This document shows positions 22,990-31,463 of a DNA stretch of 64,000 nt, one piece after another; position 1 is the stretch's first letter, and each line of letters begins with the position of its first letter. The translations under genes were made by a program, and so were the position numbers. Under the pieces are notes generated by a model. It saw only the letters and a program-made list of their open reading frames with translations, ran no database searches and was not told where the DNA came from. Location of the stretch: NCBI RefSeq assembly GCF_023016525.1, contig NZ_JALKCG010000001.1, forward strand, positions 1,054,001 through 1,118,000, given 5' to 3'. This stretch comes from Ancylobacter koreensis. GTDB lineage: Bacteria; Pseudomonadota; Alphaproteobacteria; Rhizobiales; Xanthobacteraceae.

Positions 22990-23533
22990 GGGAAGGCACC
23001 GGCTCCGAGGGCGCCGCCGGCGGCGCGATCGGGTTGAGGAGGGCGGCGAGCGCGCGCGCCGTGGCGGCGAGGCTCTGCAGCAGAAGCAGCACGAAACCTG
23101 CCGGGATCATCGCCTTGAGGATGAAGCGGTAGGGCAGGCCGCCGGGATCGGGCGAGCCCTCCCCGATGTTGTAGGACTGCATCACGTAGCGCCAGGACAG
23201 CAGGATGATGATGACCGACAGCGCGACCACCGCCAGCGCCGAGAACAGGTCGATTGCCTGCTGCACGCGCGCCGGCAGGCGGGCGAACAATATGTCTACC
23301 CGCACATGGCCTTCATGCTTGATGGTGTAGGCGATGCACAGCAGGGTGAGCGGGCTCATCAGGTGCCATTCCAGCTCCTGCATCGCCACCGATCCGGTGT
23401 TGAAGGCGTAGCGCAACAGAACATTGCCGGCCATGACGAGGACGAGCGCGAGGCCCGTCCACGCCGCGATCCAGCCGCAGACCTCGACGACGAGGTCGAG
23501 AGCGCGGGCAAAGCTTTCGAGAACGCGGTTCAT
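22979..23533 (-). CDS. TRAP transporter small permease (DctQ type)
   Basis: Four-helix small membrane subunit, 184 residues from ATG 23533. MQELEWHLMSPLTLLCIAYTIKHEGHVRVDILF is the typical DctQ core. Start chosen because it overlaps the DctP stop as ATGA; a longer in-frame start exists upstream but would lie inside dctP. C-terminal tail is Pro/Ala-rich and cytosolic. Confidence 0.88.
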   Translation of the reverse strand: MNRVLESFARALDLVVEVCGWIAAWTGLALVLVMAGNVLLRYAFNTGSVAMQELEWHLMSPLTLLCIAYTIKHEGHVRVDILFARLPARVQQAIDLFSALAVVALSVIIILLSWRYVMQSYNIGEGSPDPGGLPYRFILKAMIPAGFVLLLLQSLAATARALAALLNPIAPPAAPSEPVPSHAL

Positions 23534-24624
23534 GCGCCCCTGCGGATCTGGGTCTGGTAGACGGCCTCCGACAGGCCGGCCCACTGGCTGTGCTTGGCCG
23601 CGAAGGAGGTGAAGCTGTCATAGACCTTCTTGATCTTCGGGTCGGAGTCGGCGAGCTGCTGCAGCGTGGTGGCGGTGACGTCGCGCAGCTTGTCGACCAC
23701 CGGCTTCGGATAGGGGCCGGCGATGACGCCCTGGTTCTGCACGAGGTCGGCCATGGCCTCGCCATTGGTCGCTTCGCACCAGGTGTGGCTGATGACGTTG
23801 CAGGCCGCCGCGGCGGCGCGGACAATCTCCTTGAGGTCGTCGGGCAGCGAATTCCACGCCGTCTTGTTGACGATCAGCTCGGTGACGTTGTTGGGCTCGT
23901 GCCAGCCGGTGGTGTAGTAATACTTGGCCGCCTTCTGCAGGCCGAGGCGCCGGTCCTGATAGGGGCCGACGAACTCCGCGGCGTCGATCACGCCGCGCTC
24001 CAGCGCGGGGAAGATTTCACCGCCGGGCAGCAGCTTCACGTCGACGCCGAGCTGCGCATAGACCTTTCCGGCAAGGCCGGGGATGCGCATCTTCAGGCCC
24101 TTGAAATCCTCGACCTTCTCGATCGGCTTGCGGAACCAGCCGGACATCTGCACGCCGGTATTGCCCAGCGGCATCGGCACGAGGTTGAAGGGGTCGTACA
24201 GCTCCTCCCAGAGCTGGAGGCCGCCGCCATGGTAGATCCAGGCGTTCTGGCCCTGGAAGTTGAGGCCGAAGGGCACGCAGGTGAAGAACTGCGCCGCCGG
24301 CACCTTGCCCGCCCAGAAATAGGAATTGGCGGCGTTCATCTCGACCGTGCCGGAGGACACGGCATCGAAGCCTTCCAGCGCCGGGATCAGTTCGCCGGCC
24401 GCGAAATGCTGGATGGTCAGCCGCCCGCCGGACATCTTGCCGACGAGTTCGCAGAAATAGGTCGGGCTGCCGGGACCGGTGACGTAGAAGGGAGCGCCCG
24501 GCCCGTAGGCATTGGTCATCTTCCAGCTGAAGCTCTGCTGGGCGCGCGCGACATGCGGCGCGGCGATGGTGGCGACGGCGGCCGTACCCGCCAGCCCGGC
24601 GCCCAGGAATCCACGACGATCCAT
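23530..24624 (-). CDS. TRAP transporter substrate-binding protein (DctP type)
   Basis: Periplasmic receptor, 364 residues. N-terminus MDRRGFLGAGLAGTAAVATIAAPHVARAQ has a twin-arginine-like RRGFL motif, a hydrophobic core and an ARA-Q cleavage site, so export by Tat is likely. The body has GMKMRIPG-like GLKMRIPGLAGKVY (ligand-binding Arg) and GVIDAAEFVGPYQDRRLGLQKAAKYYYTTGWHEP, a segment of the TtmP/keto-acid-type subgroup whose receptors bind 2-oxoacids or amino-acid derivatives. First gene of the TRAP-GGT operon. Confidence 0.9.
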   Translation of the reverse strand: MDRRGFLGAGLAGTAAVATIAAPHVARAQQSFSWKMTNAYGPGAPFYVTGPGSPTYFCELVGKMSGGRLTIQHFAAGELIPALEGFDAVSSGTVEMNAANSYFWAGKVPAAQFFTCVPFGLNFQGQNAWIYHGGGLQLWEELYDPFNLVPMPLGNTGVQMSGWFRKPIEKVEDFKGLKMRIPGLAGKVYAQLGVDVKLLPGGEIFPALERGVIDAAEFVGPYQDRRLGLQKAAKYYYTTGWHEPNNVTELIVNKTAWNSLPDDLKEIVRAAAAACNVISHTWCEATNGEAMADLVQNQGVIAGPYPKPVVDKLRDVTATTLQQLADSDPKIKKVYDSFTSFAAKHSQWAGLSEAVYQTQIRRGA

Positions 24625-24926
24625 TGTTGTTCCCCTTTGGTCCGGATAGCGCCCGCTGCGGCGCCTCGATCAGGCGCCACTAAGCCGCCGTCGCCCGGCA
24701 GGGGCAATGCCCCCAAAGAGGCAAACCGTCCACAGAGCCTCAACGTCTTTGGCGGACTATAAGATGAATATGATATTTTTATCAGATACTTATGTGATCA
24801 TGACGATGATTTGTGCAGCGCGGGGCCTTGGGCCCGCGACAAGTTTTTGTGCGCCATTCGTCAAAGTGCTTCACTGGCGATCCGGCGTGCCCCGGTCCAT
24901 TCCTTCGCCACCGTGAGCTGGCTGCC
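24625..24926. promoter_or_regulatory. Divergent promoter region between the TRAP-GGT operon and the AraC-amidase gene
   Basis: 302 bp without a gene. The segment 24758-24812 is strikingly AT-rich for this genome and contains TGATA-TTTT-TATCA and TGATCA, as expected for promoters and an AraC-type binding area. The regulator-enzyme fusion transcribed to the right probably binds here. Confidence 0.55.
24771..24784. promoter_or_regulatory. Inverted repeat TGATA-TTTT-TATCA
   Basis: Perfect 5-bp inverted repeat with a 4-base spacer in the AT-rich centre of the divergent region. Candidate regulator site or promoter element; function inferred from position only. Confidence 0.35.
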
Positions 24927-27275
24927 ATGAACCGCACCGTACCCATTTCGATAAACGCGTTCCCCGCCTCCAAGCAGGAGGCGGCATGGCGGGAGACGCT
25001 CGCCTCGCTCGGGCTTGCCGCGGAGCTCTCCGATGCCGATGCCTTTCATTTCGGCGAGGTCTCCATCAAGCGCTCGCCGACGCAGGCGACCTTCGCCCTG
25101 CTGCGCTCGACGACCCAGAAGCTCACCGCGTCGGGGCCGGCCTCGCCGAAGGCTCGGGAGCCGGGGAGGAGCGAGGCGCCGATCCTCATCGGCTTCGTCA
25201 CCTACGGGCGCGGGCATCTCACCGATTCCGGCCGCCGCGCCGCCGAATTCGCCGATGGCGACCTCTGGGTCTGCGATCCGGCGACTCCCTTCTCCGTGCA
25301 GTTCCGCAACGATTTCGAGCTGCTGCTGCTGTGCCTGCCGCGCGAGCGGCTGGCGGGCCGTTTCGGCCGCGCCGCCACCGTGCCGACGCTGGTGCTCGGC
25401 GAGACCGTCTCGGCGGCGGCGGCCCGTCCGCTGATGCGGGCGCTGGCCTCGCATTTCGCCTTCATGGAGGATGGCGACGTGATGGCCGCCGAGCCGGCGG
25501 TGACGGAACTCGTGCTTTCCGCCCTGCTCGTCGGCGCCCGGCCGGAGGAGGACAGCGCGACGCAGGTGCAGGCGGCGCATTTCGCCCGCATCTGCGCGCA
25601 GATCGAGGCGCGTCTGCGCGAGCCCGACCTGTCGGTGAACGATATCGCGAGCGCCGAGGGTCTCTCGGCCCGCTATATCCAGCGGCTGTTCGAGGGACAG
25701 GACCGCTCCTTCTCCGATTACGTTCGTCATCGCCGGCTGGAACAGTGCCGGCTCGATCTCGTGAACCCGCAGCACGCCGACCGTTCCATCGCCGAGATCG
25801 GCTTTCGCTGGGGCTTTGCCGATCAGGCGCATTTCAGCCGGGTGTTCAGCGCCGCCTATGCCATCTCCCCGCGCGACTACCGCAAATCCTCCGGCGCGAC
25901 GGTGGAGACGCGCTGGACCCGTGGCCGCCCGATGCATTCGGGTGCGCGCCCTGTGCGGCCGGCTCCCGCAGCAACGGCGACCACCGAAGCTACCGACCTG
26001 CCCGCGCCGGTGCGCCCGCGCGAGGTGATCGAGCCCGGTCATCATCACCTGCCGGTTTCCCGCGATACGGTGCATTGGGGCTACCTCTCGCGCAGCATCG
26101 CGCCCGCCCTGAGGGTGCGCTCGGGGGCGCGGGTGACGGTTGAGACACTGACGCAGCACGCCTATGACGACCATGAGCGGATGATCGCGGGCGATCCGGG
26201 CGCGGAGAGCGTGTTTCGCTGGACCGCCGACTACAAGGCGGTGGACCGCCGCGGCGCCGGGCCGGTCAACGCCTCCATCTTCGGGCGCGGGGCGGGGGAG
26301 GGCTTCGGCGTGCATATCTGCACCGGCCCGATCTTCGTCCACGGTGCCGAGCCCGGCGATGTGCTGGAAGTCGAGATTCTCGACCTGAAGCCGCGCCCCA
26401 GCGCCAACCCGGCCCATGCCGGCTACGCCTTCGGCTCCAACGCCGCCGCAGCGTGGGGCTTCCACCATGACGACATTCTGGACGAGCCGCGCAAGCGCGA
26501 GGTCATCACCATCTATCGCACCGACGCCGCCGGGGAGAGCGGGTTTGCGGAGGCGGTCTATTCCTTCCGCTGGGCGCCGCAGACCGATCCGTTCGGTGTC
26601 GTGCACGAGACCATCGACTATCCCGGCGTTCCCGTCGATCACCGGCTGATCGAAAAGCGCGAGGGCGTGCTGGCCGGCGCCCGCATTCCGGTGCGTCCGC
26701 ATTTCGGCTTCATCGCCGTGGCCCCGCGCGAGAGCGACATGGTGGATTCGGTGCCTCCCGGCTATTTCGGCGGCAACATCGACAATTGGCGCGCCGGCAA
26801 GGGCTCCTCCGTCTATCTGCCCGTGGCCGTGCCCGGCGCGCTGCTTTCCGTCGGCGACCCCCATCTCGCGCAGGGCGACGGCGAAATCAGCGGCACGGGG
26901 CTGGAATGCTCGCTGACCGGCGAGATACGCCTCGTGCTGCACAGGCGCGGAGAGACCGACAAGAGCTTCCTGAACGGGCTGAACGCCCCGCTCATCGAGA
27001 CGCCCGAGGCCTGGCTGCTGCACGGTTTCAGCTACACCAACTATCTGCGCGAACTCGGCCGCAACGCGCAGTCCGAAGTGTTCAAGCGCTCGTCCCTGAG
27101 CCGCGCCCTGCGAAGCGCCACGCGCGAGGCCCGCAAGTTCCTGATGGGGCGCTACGGCCTGGACGAGGACGAGGCGATCTCGCTGATGTCGGTGGCGGTC
27201 GATTTCGGCGTGACGCAGGTCGCCGACGGCAATTGGGGCGTCCACGCACGGATCAGCAAGAGCATTTTTCCGTAA
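24927..27275 (+). CDS. AraC-family regulator fused to an acetamidase/formamidase domain
   Basis: A single 782-residue frame joins two normally separate proteins. Residues ~1-215 form an AraC N-terminal sensor domain; ~220-318 are a double helix-turn-helix (DLSVNDIASAEGLSARYIQRLF and the second motif IAEIGFRWGFADQAHFSRVF ending SPRDYRKS). A Pro/Ala/Thr-rich linker (~319-365) leads to a complete FmdA/AmdA amidase: GPIFVHGAEPGDVLEVEILDL, GGNIDNWRAGKGSSVYLPV and the metal-binding VGDPHLAQGDGEISGTGLE. It could regulate the divergent TRAP-GGT operon and also process or sense an amide. No frameshift or stop separates the halves. Start 24927 is the most likely; an in-frame ATG at 24813 would add 38 atypical residues. 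Confidence 0.85.
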   Translation: MNRTVPISINAFPASKQEAAWRETLASLGLAAELSDADAFHFGEVSIKRSPTQATFALLRSTTQKLTASGPASPKAREPGRSEAPILIGFVTYGRGHLTDSGRRAAEFADGDLWVCDPATPFSVQFRNDFELLLLCLPRERLAGRFGRAATVPTLVLGETVSAAAARPLMRALASHFAFMEDGDVMAAEPAVTELVLSALLVGARPEEDSATQVQAAHFARICAQIEARLREPDLSVNDIASAEGLSARYIQRLFEGQDRSFSDYVRHRRLEQCRLDLVNPQHADRSIAEIGFRWGFADQAHFSRVFSAAYAISPRDYRKSSGATVETRWTRGRPMHSGARPVRPAPAATATTEATDLPAPVRPREVIEPGHHHLPVSRDTVHWGYLSRSIAPALRVRSGARVTVETLTQHAYDDHERMIAGDPGAESVFRWTADYKAVDRRGAGPVNASIFGRGAGEGFGVHICTGPIFVHGAEPGDVLEVEILDLKPRPSANPAHAGYAFGSNAAAAWGFHHDDILDEPRKREVITIYRTDAAGESGFAEAVYSFRWAPQTDPFGVVHETIDYPGVPVDHRLIEKREGVLAGARIPVRPHFGFIAVAPRESDMVDSVPPGYFGGNIDNWRAGKGSSVYLPVAVPGALLSVGDPHLAQGDGEISGTGLECSLTGEIRLVLHRRGETDKSFLNGLNAPLIETPEAWLLHGFSYTNYLRELGRNAQSEVFKRSSLSRALRSATREARKFLMGRYGLDEDEAISLMSVAVDFGVTQVADGNWGVHARISKSIFP

Positions 27276-27451
27276 AGCCCACGGCGTCTCGTCCGGCGAC
27301 GCCCCGCTCTCGCTCCTCGCCCGCGCGGCCGGCGATTCATCCCGGTCGGTAAATTGATCCCTCGGCGGGCTTGGCAGGCGGCTCGTGTGGTTTCAGGTTA
27401 TCTCCCGGCCGCGCCGATGAGCGCGGTCCAATGAAAGTGGGGAAACCGTCC

Positions 27452-29959
27452 ATGAACGAGGACAACGCCATCACACCGCCGGGAGGGCCCGGCGGGCCGG
27501 CCCGCTGGACGTCGAGCGCCAAGGTGGGTGTCGGCACCGCCCGCACGGCGGCGAGCCGCCTGTGGTTCACGCTGAGCCACGGCATTCTCAACGAAATCTA
27601 CTATCCGCGCGTCGATGCTGCCTGCACGCGCGACTTCGGCTTCCTCGTCACCGGGCCGGACGGCTATTTCACCGAGGAGAAGCGCGACGCCGAGCATGAG
27701 GTCGGCGTGCTGGAGCACGGCGCGCCGGCCTATCACCTGCTCAATACCGCGCGCGACGGGCGCTGGCGCATCCAGAAGCAGATTCTTGCCGATCCGCGCC
27801 GCGAGGTGCTGTTGCAGCAGGTGACCTTCGAGGCGCTGGCCGGCGATATCTCCGACTACCGTCTGTTCGGCCTGCTGGCACCGCACATCATCAATGCGGG
27901 CGCCGACAACACGGCCTGGGTCGACGACTACAAGGGCACGCCGATGCTGTTCGCCTCCGGCCGGCGCGGCGTGTCGCTGGCGCTGGCCTGCTCGGTGCCG
28001 TGGAAGGCGCGCTCGGTCGGCTATGTCGGCGCCTCCGACGGCTGGCGCCAGCTGAACGAGGCGGGTTGCCTCGACGAGCGCTACCAGCGCGCCGCCGACG
28101 GCAATGTCGCGCTCAGCGCCGAGCTCGACCTCGCCGCCGGCGACGGCACGATGCTGATCGCGCTCGGCTTCGGCGCCCGCCCGGAGGAGGCGGGATTCCG
28201 CGCCGTCTCTAGCCTGCAGGAGGGCTTCGAGGAACTGCGCCGCACCTATGTGCAGGGCTGGCGGGCCTGGCAGGGCACGCTGCTGCCGCTGGACCATCCG
28301 CAGAACCGCTCGAACATCAACACCTACCGCGCCAGCACCATCGTGCTTGCTACCCACCAGCCGCCTTCCGTGCCCGGCGCCATCATCGCCAGCCTCTCGA
28401 TTCCCTGGGGCTTCAACAAGGGCGACGAGGACCTCGGCGGCTATCACCTCGTCTGGCCGCGCGACCTGGTAGAGAATGCCGGCGGCCTGCTCGCCGCCGG
28501 CGCCATCGACGACGCCAAGGCGGTGCTCGGCTATCTCCGCGCCATACAGGAAGCGGACGGCCACTGGTCGCAGAATGTCTGGCTGGACGGCTCCGCCTAT
28601 TGGGGCGGGGTGCAGATGGACGAGTGCGCCTTCCCGATCCTGCTCACCGACATGATCCGGCGCGGCGGCCATTTCGCCCATGGCGAACTGGCGTCCTATA
28701 TGGACATGGTGGAGCGCGCGGCGGCCTTCATCCTGCGCAACGGCCCCGTCACCGGGCAGGACCGCTGGGAGGAGGATGCCGGCTATTCGCCCTTCACGCT
28801 GGCGGTCGAGATCGCCGCGCTGCTCGCCGCCGCCGACATGATGGAGATCGCCGGCCGCCGGGACGAGGCCACCTATCTGCGCGAGACCGCCGATGCGTGG
28901 AACGATTCGGTCGAGCGCTGGACCTTCGCCACCAACACCGAGCTGGCCGAGAAGCTCGGCGTCGAGGGCTATTATGTGCGCATCGCGCCGGTGGAGACGG
29001 CGGATGCCGCCTCGCCGCTCGACGGCTTCGTGCCGGTGAAGAACCGGCCGCCGGCCGACACCGACCGGCCGGCCGCGCAGCTCATCTCGCCCGACGCGCT
29101 GGCACTGGTGCGCTTCGGCCTGCGGGCGCCGGACGACCCGCGCATCCTCGGCACGCTCAAAGCGATCGACGCGCTCCTGAAGGTGGAGCTGCCGCAGGGC
29201 CCGCTCTGGTATCGCTACAATGGCGACGGCTATGGCGAGCATGAGGACGGCGCGCCCTTCGACGGCACCGGCATCGGTCGCGCCTGGCCGCTGCTGACCG
29301 GCGAGCGCGCGCATTACGAGATCGCCGCCGGCAACCTCGTGCGCGCCGGCCAGCTGCTCGTCACACTGGAGGATTCCGCCGGCCCCGGCGGGCTGCTGCC
29401 GGAACAGGTGTGGGACGGCGAGGACATACCCGAGCGCGAGCTGTTCAAGGGGCGCCCCTCCGGCAGCGCCATGCCGCTGGTGTGGGCGCATTCCGAGCAC
29501 ATCAAGCTGATGCGCTCGCTGCGCGACGGCAAGGTCTTCGACATGCCGCCGCAGACCGTGCAGCGCTACCTCAAGGACAAGGTGACGTCGCCGCGCCGGC
29601 TCTGGCGCTTCAACGAGAAGCTGCGCTCCATTCCCGCCGGCCTGACCCTGCGTATCGAGCTGCCGGCGCCGGCGCTGATCCACTGGTCGCTCGACGGCTG
29701 GGCGACCACGCACGACACCCCCACCGCCGCCAACGCCTTCGGCCTGCACGTCGCCGACCTGCCCACGGCAGGCGCGGCCCATGGCCGGCATCTGCGCTTC
29801 ACCTTCTACTGGCCTGACGCGGATAAATGGGAGGGGGAGGATTTCGCGGTCGCCGTCGACGGCGACGAATCGATGTTCCACGGCAGCCAGGACCCGGCGG
29901 CGCCCGACGCCTCGCGCCGCGTCGCCGAGCCTGCCGAGACCGCCGAGCCGGCGAAGTGA
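27452..29959 (+). CDS. GH15 glucoamylase (glucan 1,4-alpha-glucosidase)
   Basis: Releases glucose from the non-reducing ends of alpha-glucans. 835 residues: an N-terminal beta-sandwich (GHase15 N domain, starting VGVGTARTAASRLWFTLSHGILNEIYYP) and an (alpha/alpha)6 barrel. Catalytic glutamates: E440/E441 in DRWEEDAGYSP and E651 in LLPEQVWDGED; GYHLVWPRDLVENAG is the substrate-site motif. No signal peptide, so it should act on cytoplasmic glycogen or imported maltooligosaccharides. The next gene, a glucokinase, uses the product. Start 27452 has GGGGA upstream; 27431 is an alternative. The last ~25 residues are a low-complexity tail. Confidence 0.92.
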   Translation: MNEDNAITPPGGPGGPARWTSSAKVGVGTARTAASRLWFTLSHGILNEIYYPRVDAACTRDFGFLVTGPDGYFTEEKRDAEHEVGVLEHGAPAYHLLNTARDGRWRIQKQILADPRREVLLQQVTFEALAGDISDYRLFGLLAPHIINAGADNTAWVDDYKGTPMLFASGRRGVSLALACSVPWKARSVGYVGASDGWRQLNEAGCLDERYQRAADGNVALSAELDLAAGDGTMLIALGFGARPEEAGFRAVSSLQEGFEELRRTYVQGWRAWQGTLLPLDHPQNRSNINTYRASTIVLATHQPPSVPGAIIASLSIPWGFNKGDEDLGGYHLVWPRDLVENAGGLLAAGAIDDAKAVLGYLRAIQEADGHWSQNVWLDGSAYWGGVQMDECAFPILLTDMIRRGGHFAHGELASYMDMVERAAAFILRNGPVTGQDRWEEDAGYSPFTLAVEIAALLAAADMMEIAGRRDEATYLRETADAWNDSVERWTFATNTELAEKLGVEGYYVRIAPVETADAASPLDGFVPVKNRPPADTDRPAAQLISPDALALVRFGLRAPDDPRILGTLKAIDALLKVELPQGPLWYRYNGDGYGEHEDGAPFDGTGIGRAWPLLTGERAHYEIAAGNLVRAGQLLVTLEDSAGPGGLLPEQVWDGEDIPERELFKGRPSGSAMPLVWAHSEHIKLMRSLRDGKVFDMPPQTVQRYLKDKVTSPRRLWRFNEKLRSIPAGLTLRIELPAPALIHWSLDGWATTHDTPTAANAFGLHVADLPTAGAAHGRHLRFTFYWPDADKWEGEDFAVAVDGDESMFHGSQDPAAPDASRRVAEPAETAEPAK

Positions 29960-29969
29960 GGGGAAGACG

Positions 29970-30692
29970 ATGAACGAAAAGACGGCCGGCACCACGCCGG
30001 CGGGTATCCTCGCGGTCGATGTCGGCGGCACCGGGCTGAAATGCGCTGTCATCGACGACCACGGCACCATGATCTCCGAGCGCGAGCGGGTCGACACGCC
30101 CCATCCCTGCCCGCCGCAGGCATTGCTCGACGCCTATGCCGGCATGGCGCCGAAGCTGCCGGCCTTCGACCGGATCGCCATCGGCTTTCCCGGCGTGGTG
30201 CGCAACGGCACCGTGCTGACCGCGCCCAATCTCGGCGCCGAGGCCTGGGCCGGCTTCGCGCTGGCCGACGCCATGGCCTCGCGCCTCGGCGCGCCGGCAC
30301 GGCTGATCAACGATGCCGAGATGCAGGGGCTCGGCATCATCTCGGGCAAGGGACTGGAAATGGTGCTCACCCTCGGCACCGGCGCGGGCACGGCACTGTT
30401 CCGCGATGGCGTGCTGATGCCGCATATGGAACTGGCGCATCATCCCGTGCACGACAACCTGACCTATGACGAGTATCTCGGCGTCGCGGCTTACGAGAAG
30501 CACGGGCGCAAGCACTGGAACCACCATGTGGGCCGTGTCATCGAGCTGCTCTACGTCCTGCTGCATTACGACCGGCTCTATCTCGGCGGCGGCAATTCCA
30601 AGCATGTCGACCTCGACCTGCCCGGAAATGTCGTCATCGCCTCGAACGATGCCGGCCTCACCGGCGGCGCCGCGCTCTGGCGCGGCGGCTGA
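29970..30692 (+). CDS. ppgK: Polyphosphate glucokinase (ROK family)
   Basis: Phosphorylates glucose, probably with polyphosphate as donor. 240 residues, with DVGGTGLKCAVID (phosphate loop), GFPGVVRNGTVLTAPNLG, INDAEMQGLGI (catalytic Asp), TLGTGAGTALFRDG and LYLGGGNSKHV. FPGVV...TAPN and length match bacterial polyphosphate glucokinases rather than ATP-only ROK kinases. Ten bases after the glucoamylase, with a GAGGGGAAG ribosome site, so glucose release and phosphorylation are coupled. Confidence 0.85.
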   Translation: MNEKTAGTTPAGILAVDVGGTGLKCAVIDDHGTMISERERVDTPHPCPPQALLDAYAGMAPKLPAFDRIAIGFPGVVRNGTVLTAPNLGAEAWAGFALADAMASRLGAPARLINDAEMQGLGIISGKGLEMVLTLGTGAGTALFRDGVLMPHMELAHHPVHDNLTYDEYLGVAAYEKHGRKHWNHHVGRVIELLYVLLHYDRLYLGGGNSKHVDLDLPGNVVIASNDAGLTGGAALWRGG

Positions 30693-30819
30693 CCGCGAAA
30701 CGTCCACGCGCCGCGTCGCCACGTCCTCGTGACGCTCCCGCCGGCTGTGGTAAGCATCGGCGGCGGCGTGCGCTGCGCGCCCCTCAGTTTCACGCTTACG
30801 GCGAATGGAGAAGCCTCGC

Positions 30820-31311
30820 ATGACCCTTGCTCGCGTAATTCCGGCGGCGGCCCTGACCCTCGCTCTGGCCATCGGCATGGCGCAGCCCTCGCACGCCGCC
30901 GGCGCCTTCGAGTGCCCCGCCAAGCCGCTTGAGGCCAAGCAGGCGGCCGCCATCAAGGCCGTGCTGCCGACGGGCGACGCCTTCGACAATGTCGGGCAGC
31001 TCAATGCCGCCGTCACCGAGCTGAAGGCGAGCGGCGTCGGCCCGGTGCTGATCATCGACAACCTGATCGCCGCCTATTGCCCGACGGTGGCCGCGCAGGG
31101 TGAATTGAGCGACGCGAAGAAGGCCTCGCTGGTCAACCGCTTCGCCGCGCGCATCACCCGCGTGGTGTATTCGCTCGAAGGCGCCGACGAGGTCATCCTC
31201 GACGTTTCCTTCCCGCCGGCCATCGTCGACGCCATCAATGTGAAGGCGCAGGCCGCCGGCGTCTCGCAGCAGGCCTTTATTCGCGGCGCCGTCGACAATG
31301 CGCTGAAGTGA
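30820..31311 (+). CDS. Secreted protein of unknown function
   Basis: Not recognised. 163 residues with a clear Sec signal peptide (residues 1-27, ending SHA-AG). The mature part has two cysteines (FECPAK and AAYCPTV), which could form a disulfide, and is otherwise alpha-rich without a motif I know. Start ATG 30820 has GGAG ten bases upstream; an in-frame ATG at 30805 is possible. A 127-bp gap separates it from ppgK, so it is probably a separate transcription unit; GC-rich hairpins follow its stop. Confidence 0.7.
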   Translation: MTLARVIPAAALTLALAIGMAQPSHAAGAFECPAKPLEAKQAAAIKAVLPTGDAFDNVGQLNAAVTELKASGVGPVLIIDNLIAAYCPTVAAQGELSDAKKASLVNRFAARITRVVYSLEGADEVILDVSFPPAIVDAINVKAQAAGVSQQAFIRGAVDNALK

Positions 31312-31318
31312 GCCCGGC

Positions 31319-31346
31319 GGCGGGCGGGGCATCGGCTCCGCCCGCC
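31319..31346 (+). terminator. GC-rich hairpin after the secreted hypothetical gene
   Basis: GGCGGGCGG, 10-base loop, CCGCCCGCC: a perfect 9-bp stem seven bases after the stop codon. No T-run, so termination efficiency is uncertain. It is followed directly by a second hairpin at 31353-31370. Confidence 0.5.
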
Positions 31347-31352
31347 CTCCGG

Positions 31353-31370
31353 CCCCGCCCGGGGGCGGGG
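31353..31370 (+). terminator. Second GC-rich hairpin in tandem
   Basis: CCCCGCC-CGGG-GGCGGGG, a 7-bp stem with a 4-base loop, without a T-tract. Tandem with 31319-31346; together they probably insulate the hypothetical gene from the Ldh-pxp operon. Confidence 0.45.
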
Positions 31371-31463
31371 ACGAAAGACGAGCCTGTGCCCTATGGGGCA
31401 GGCCGGGACGAAACGGCAAGCGGGTCGCTCCGATGCCGTTGCCCGAGCTTAGGAACCCCGCCC

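Noticed and set aside
20143-23037. A 964-codon open frame on the plus strand opposite the GGT and TRAP genes
   Set aside because: It is a shadow of the minus-strand genes in GC-rich DNA: the composition is Arg/Gly/Ala/His-rich, no domain is recognisable, and the opposite strand encodes well-conserved families.
27398-30097. An 899-codon minus-strand frame opposite the glucoamylase
   Set aside because: Antisense shadow; the glucoamylase catalytic motifs on the plus strand are unambiguous.
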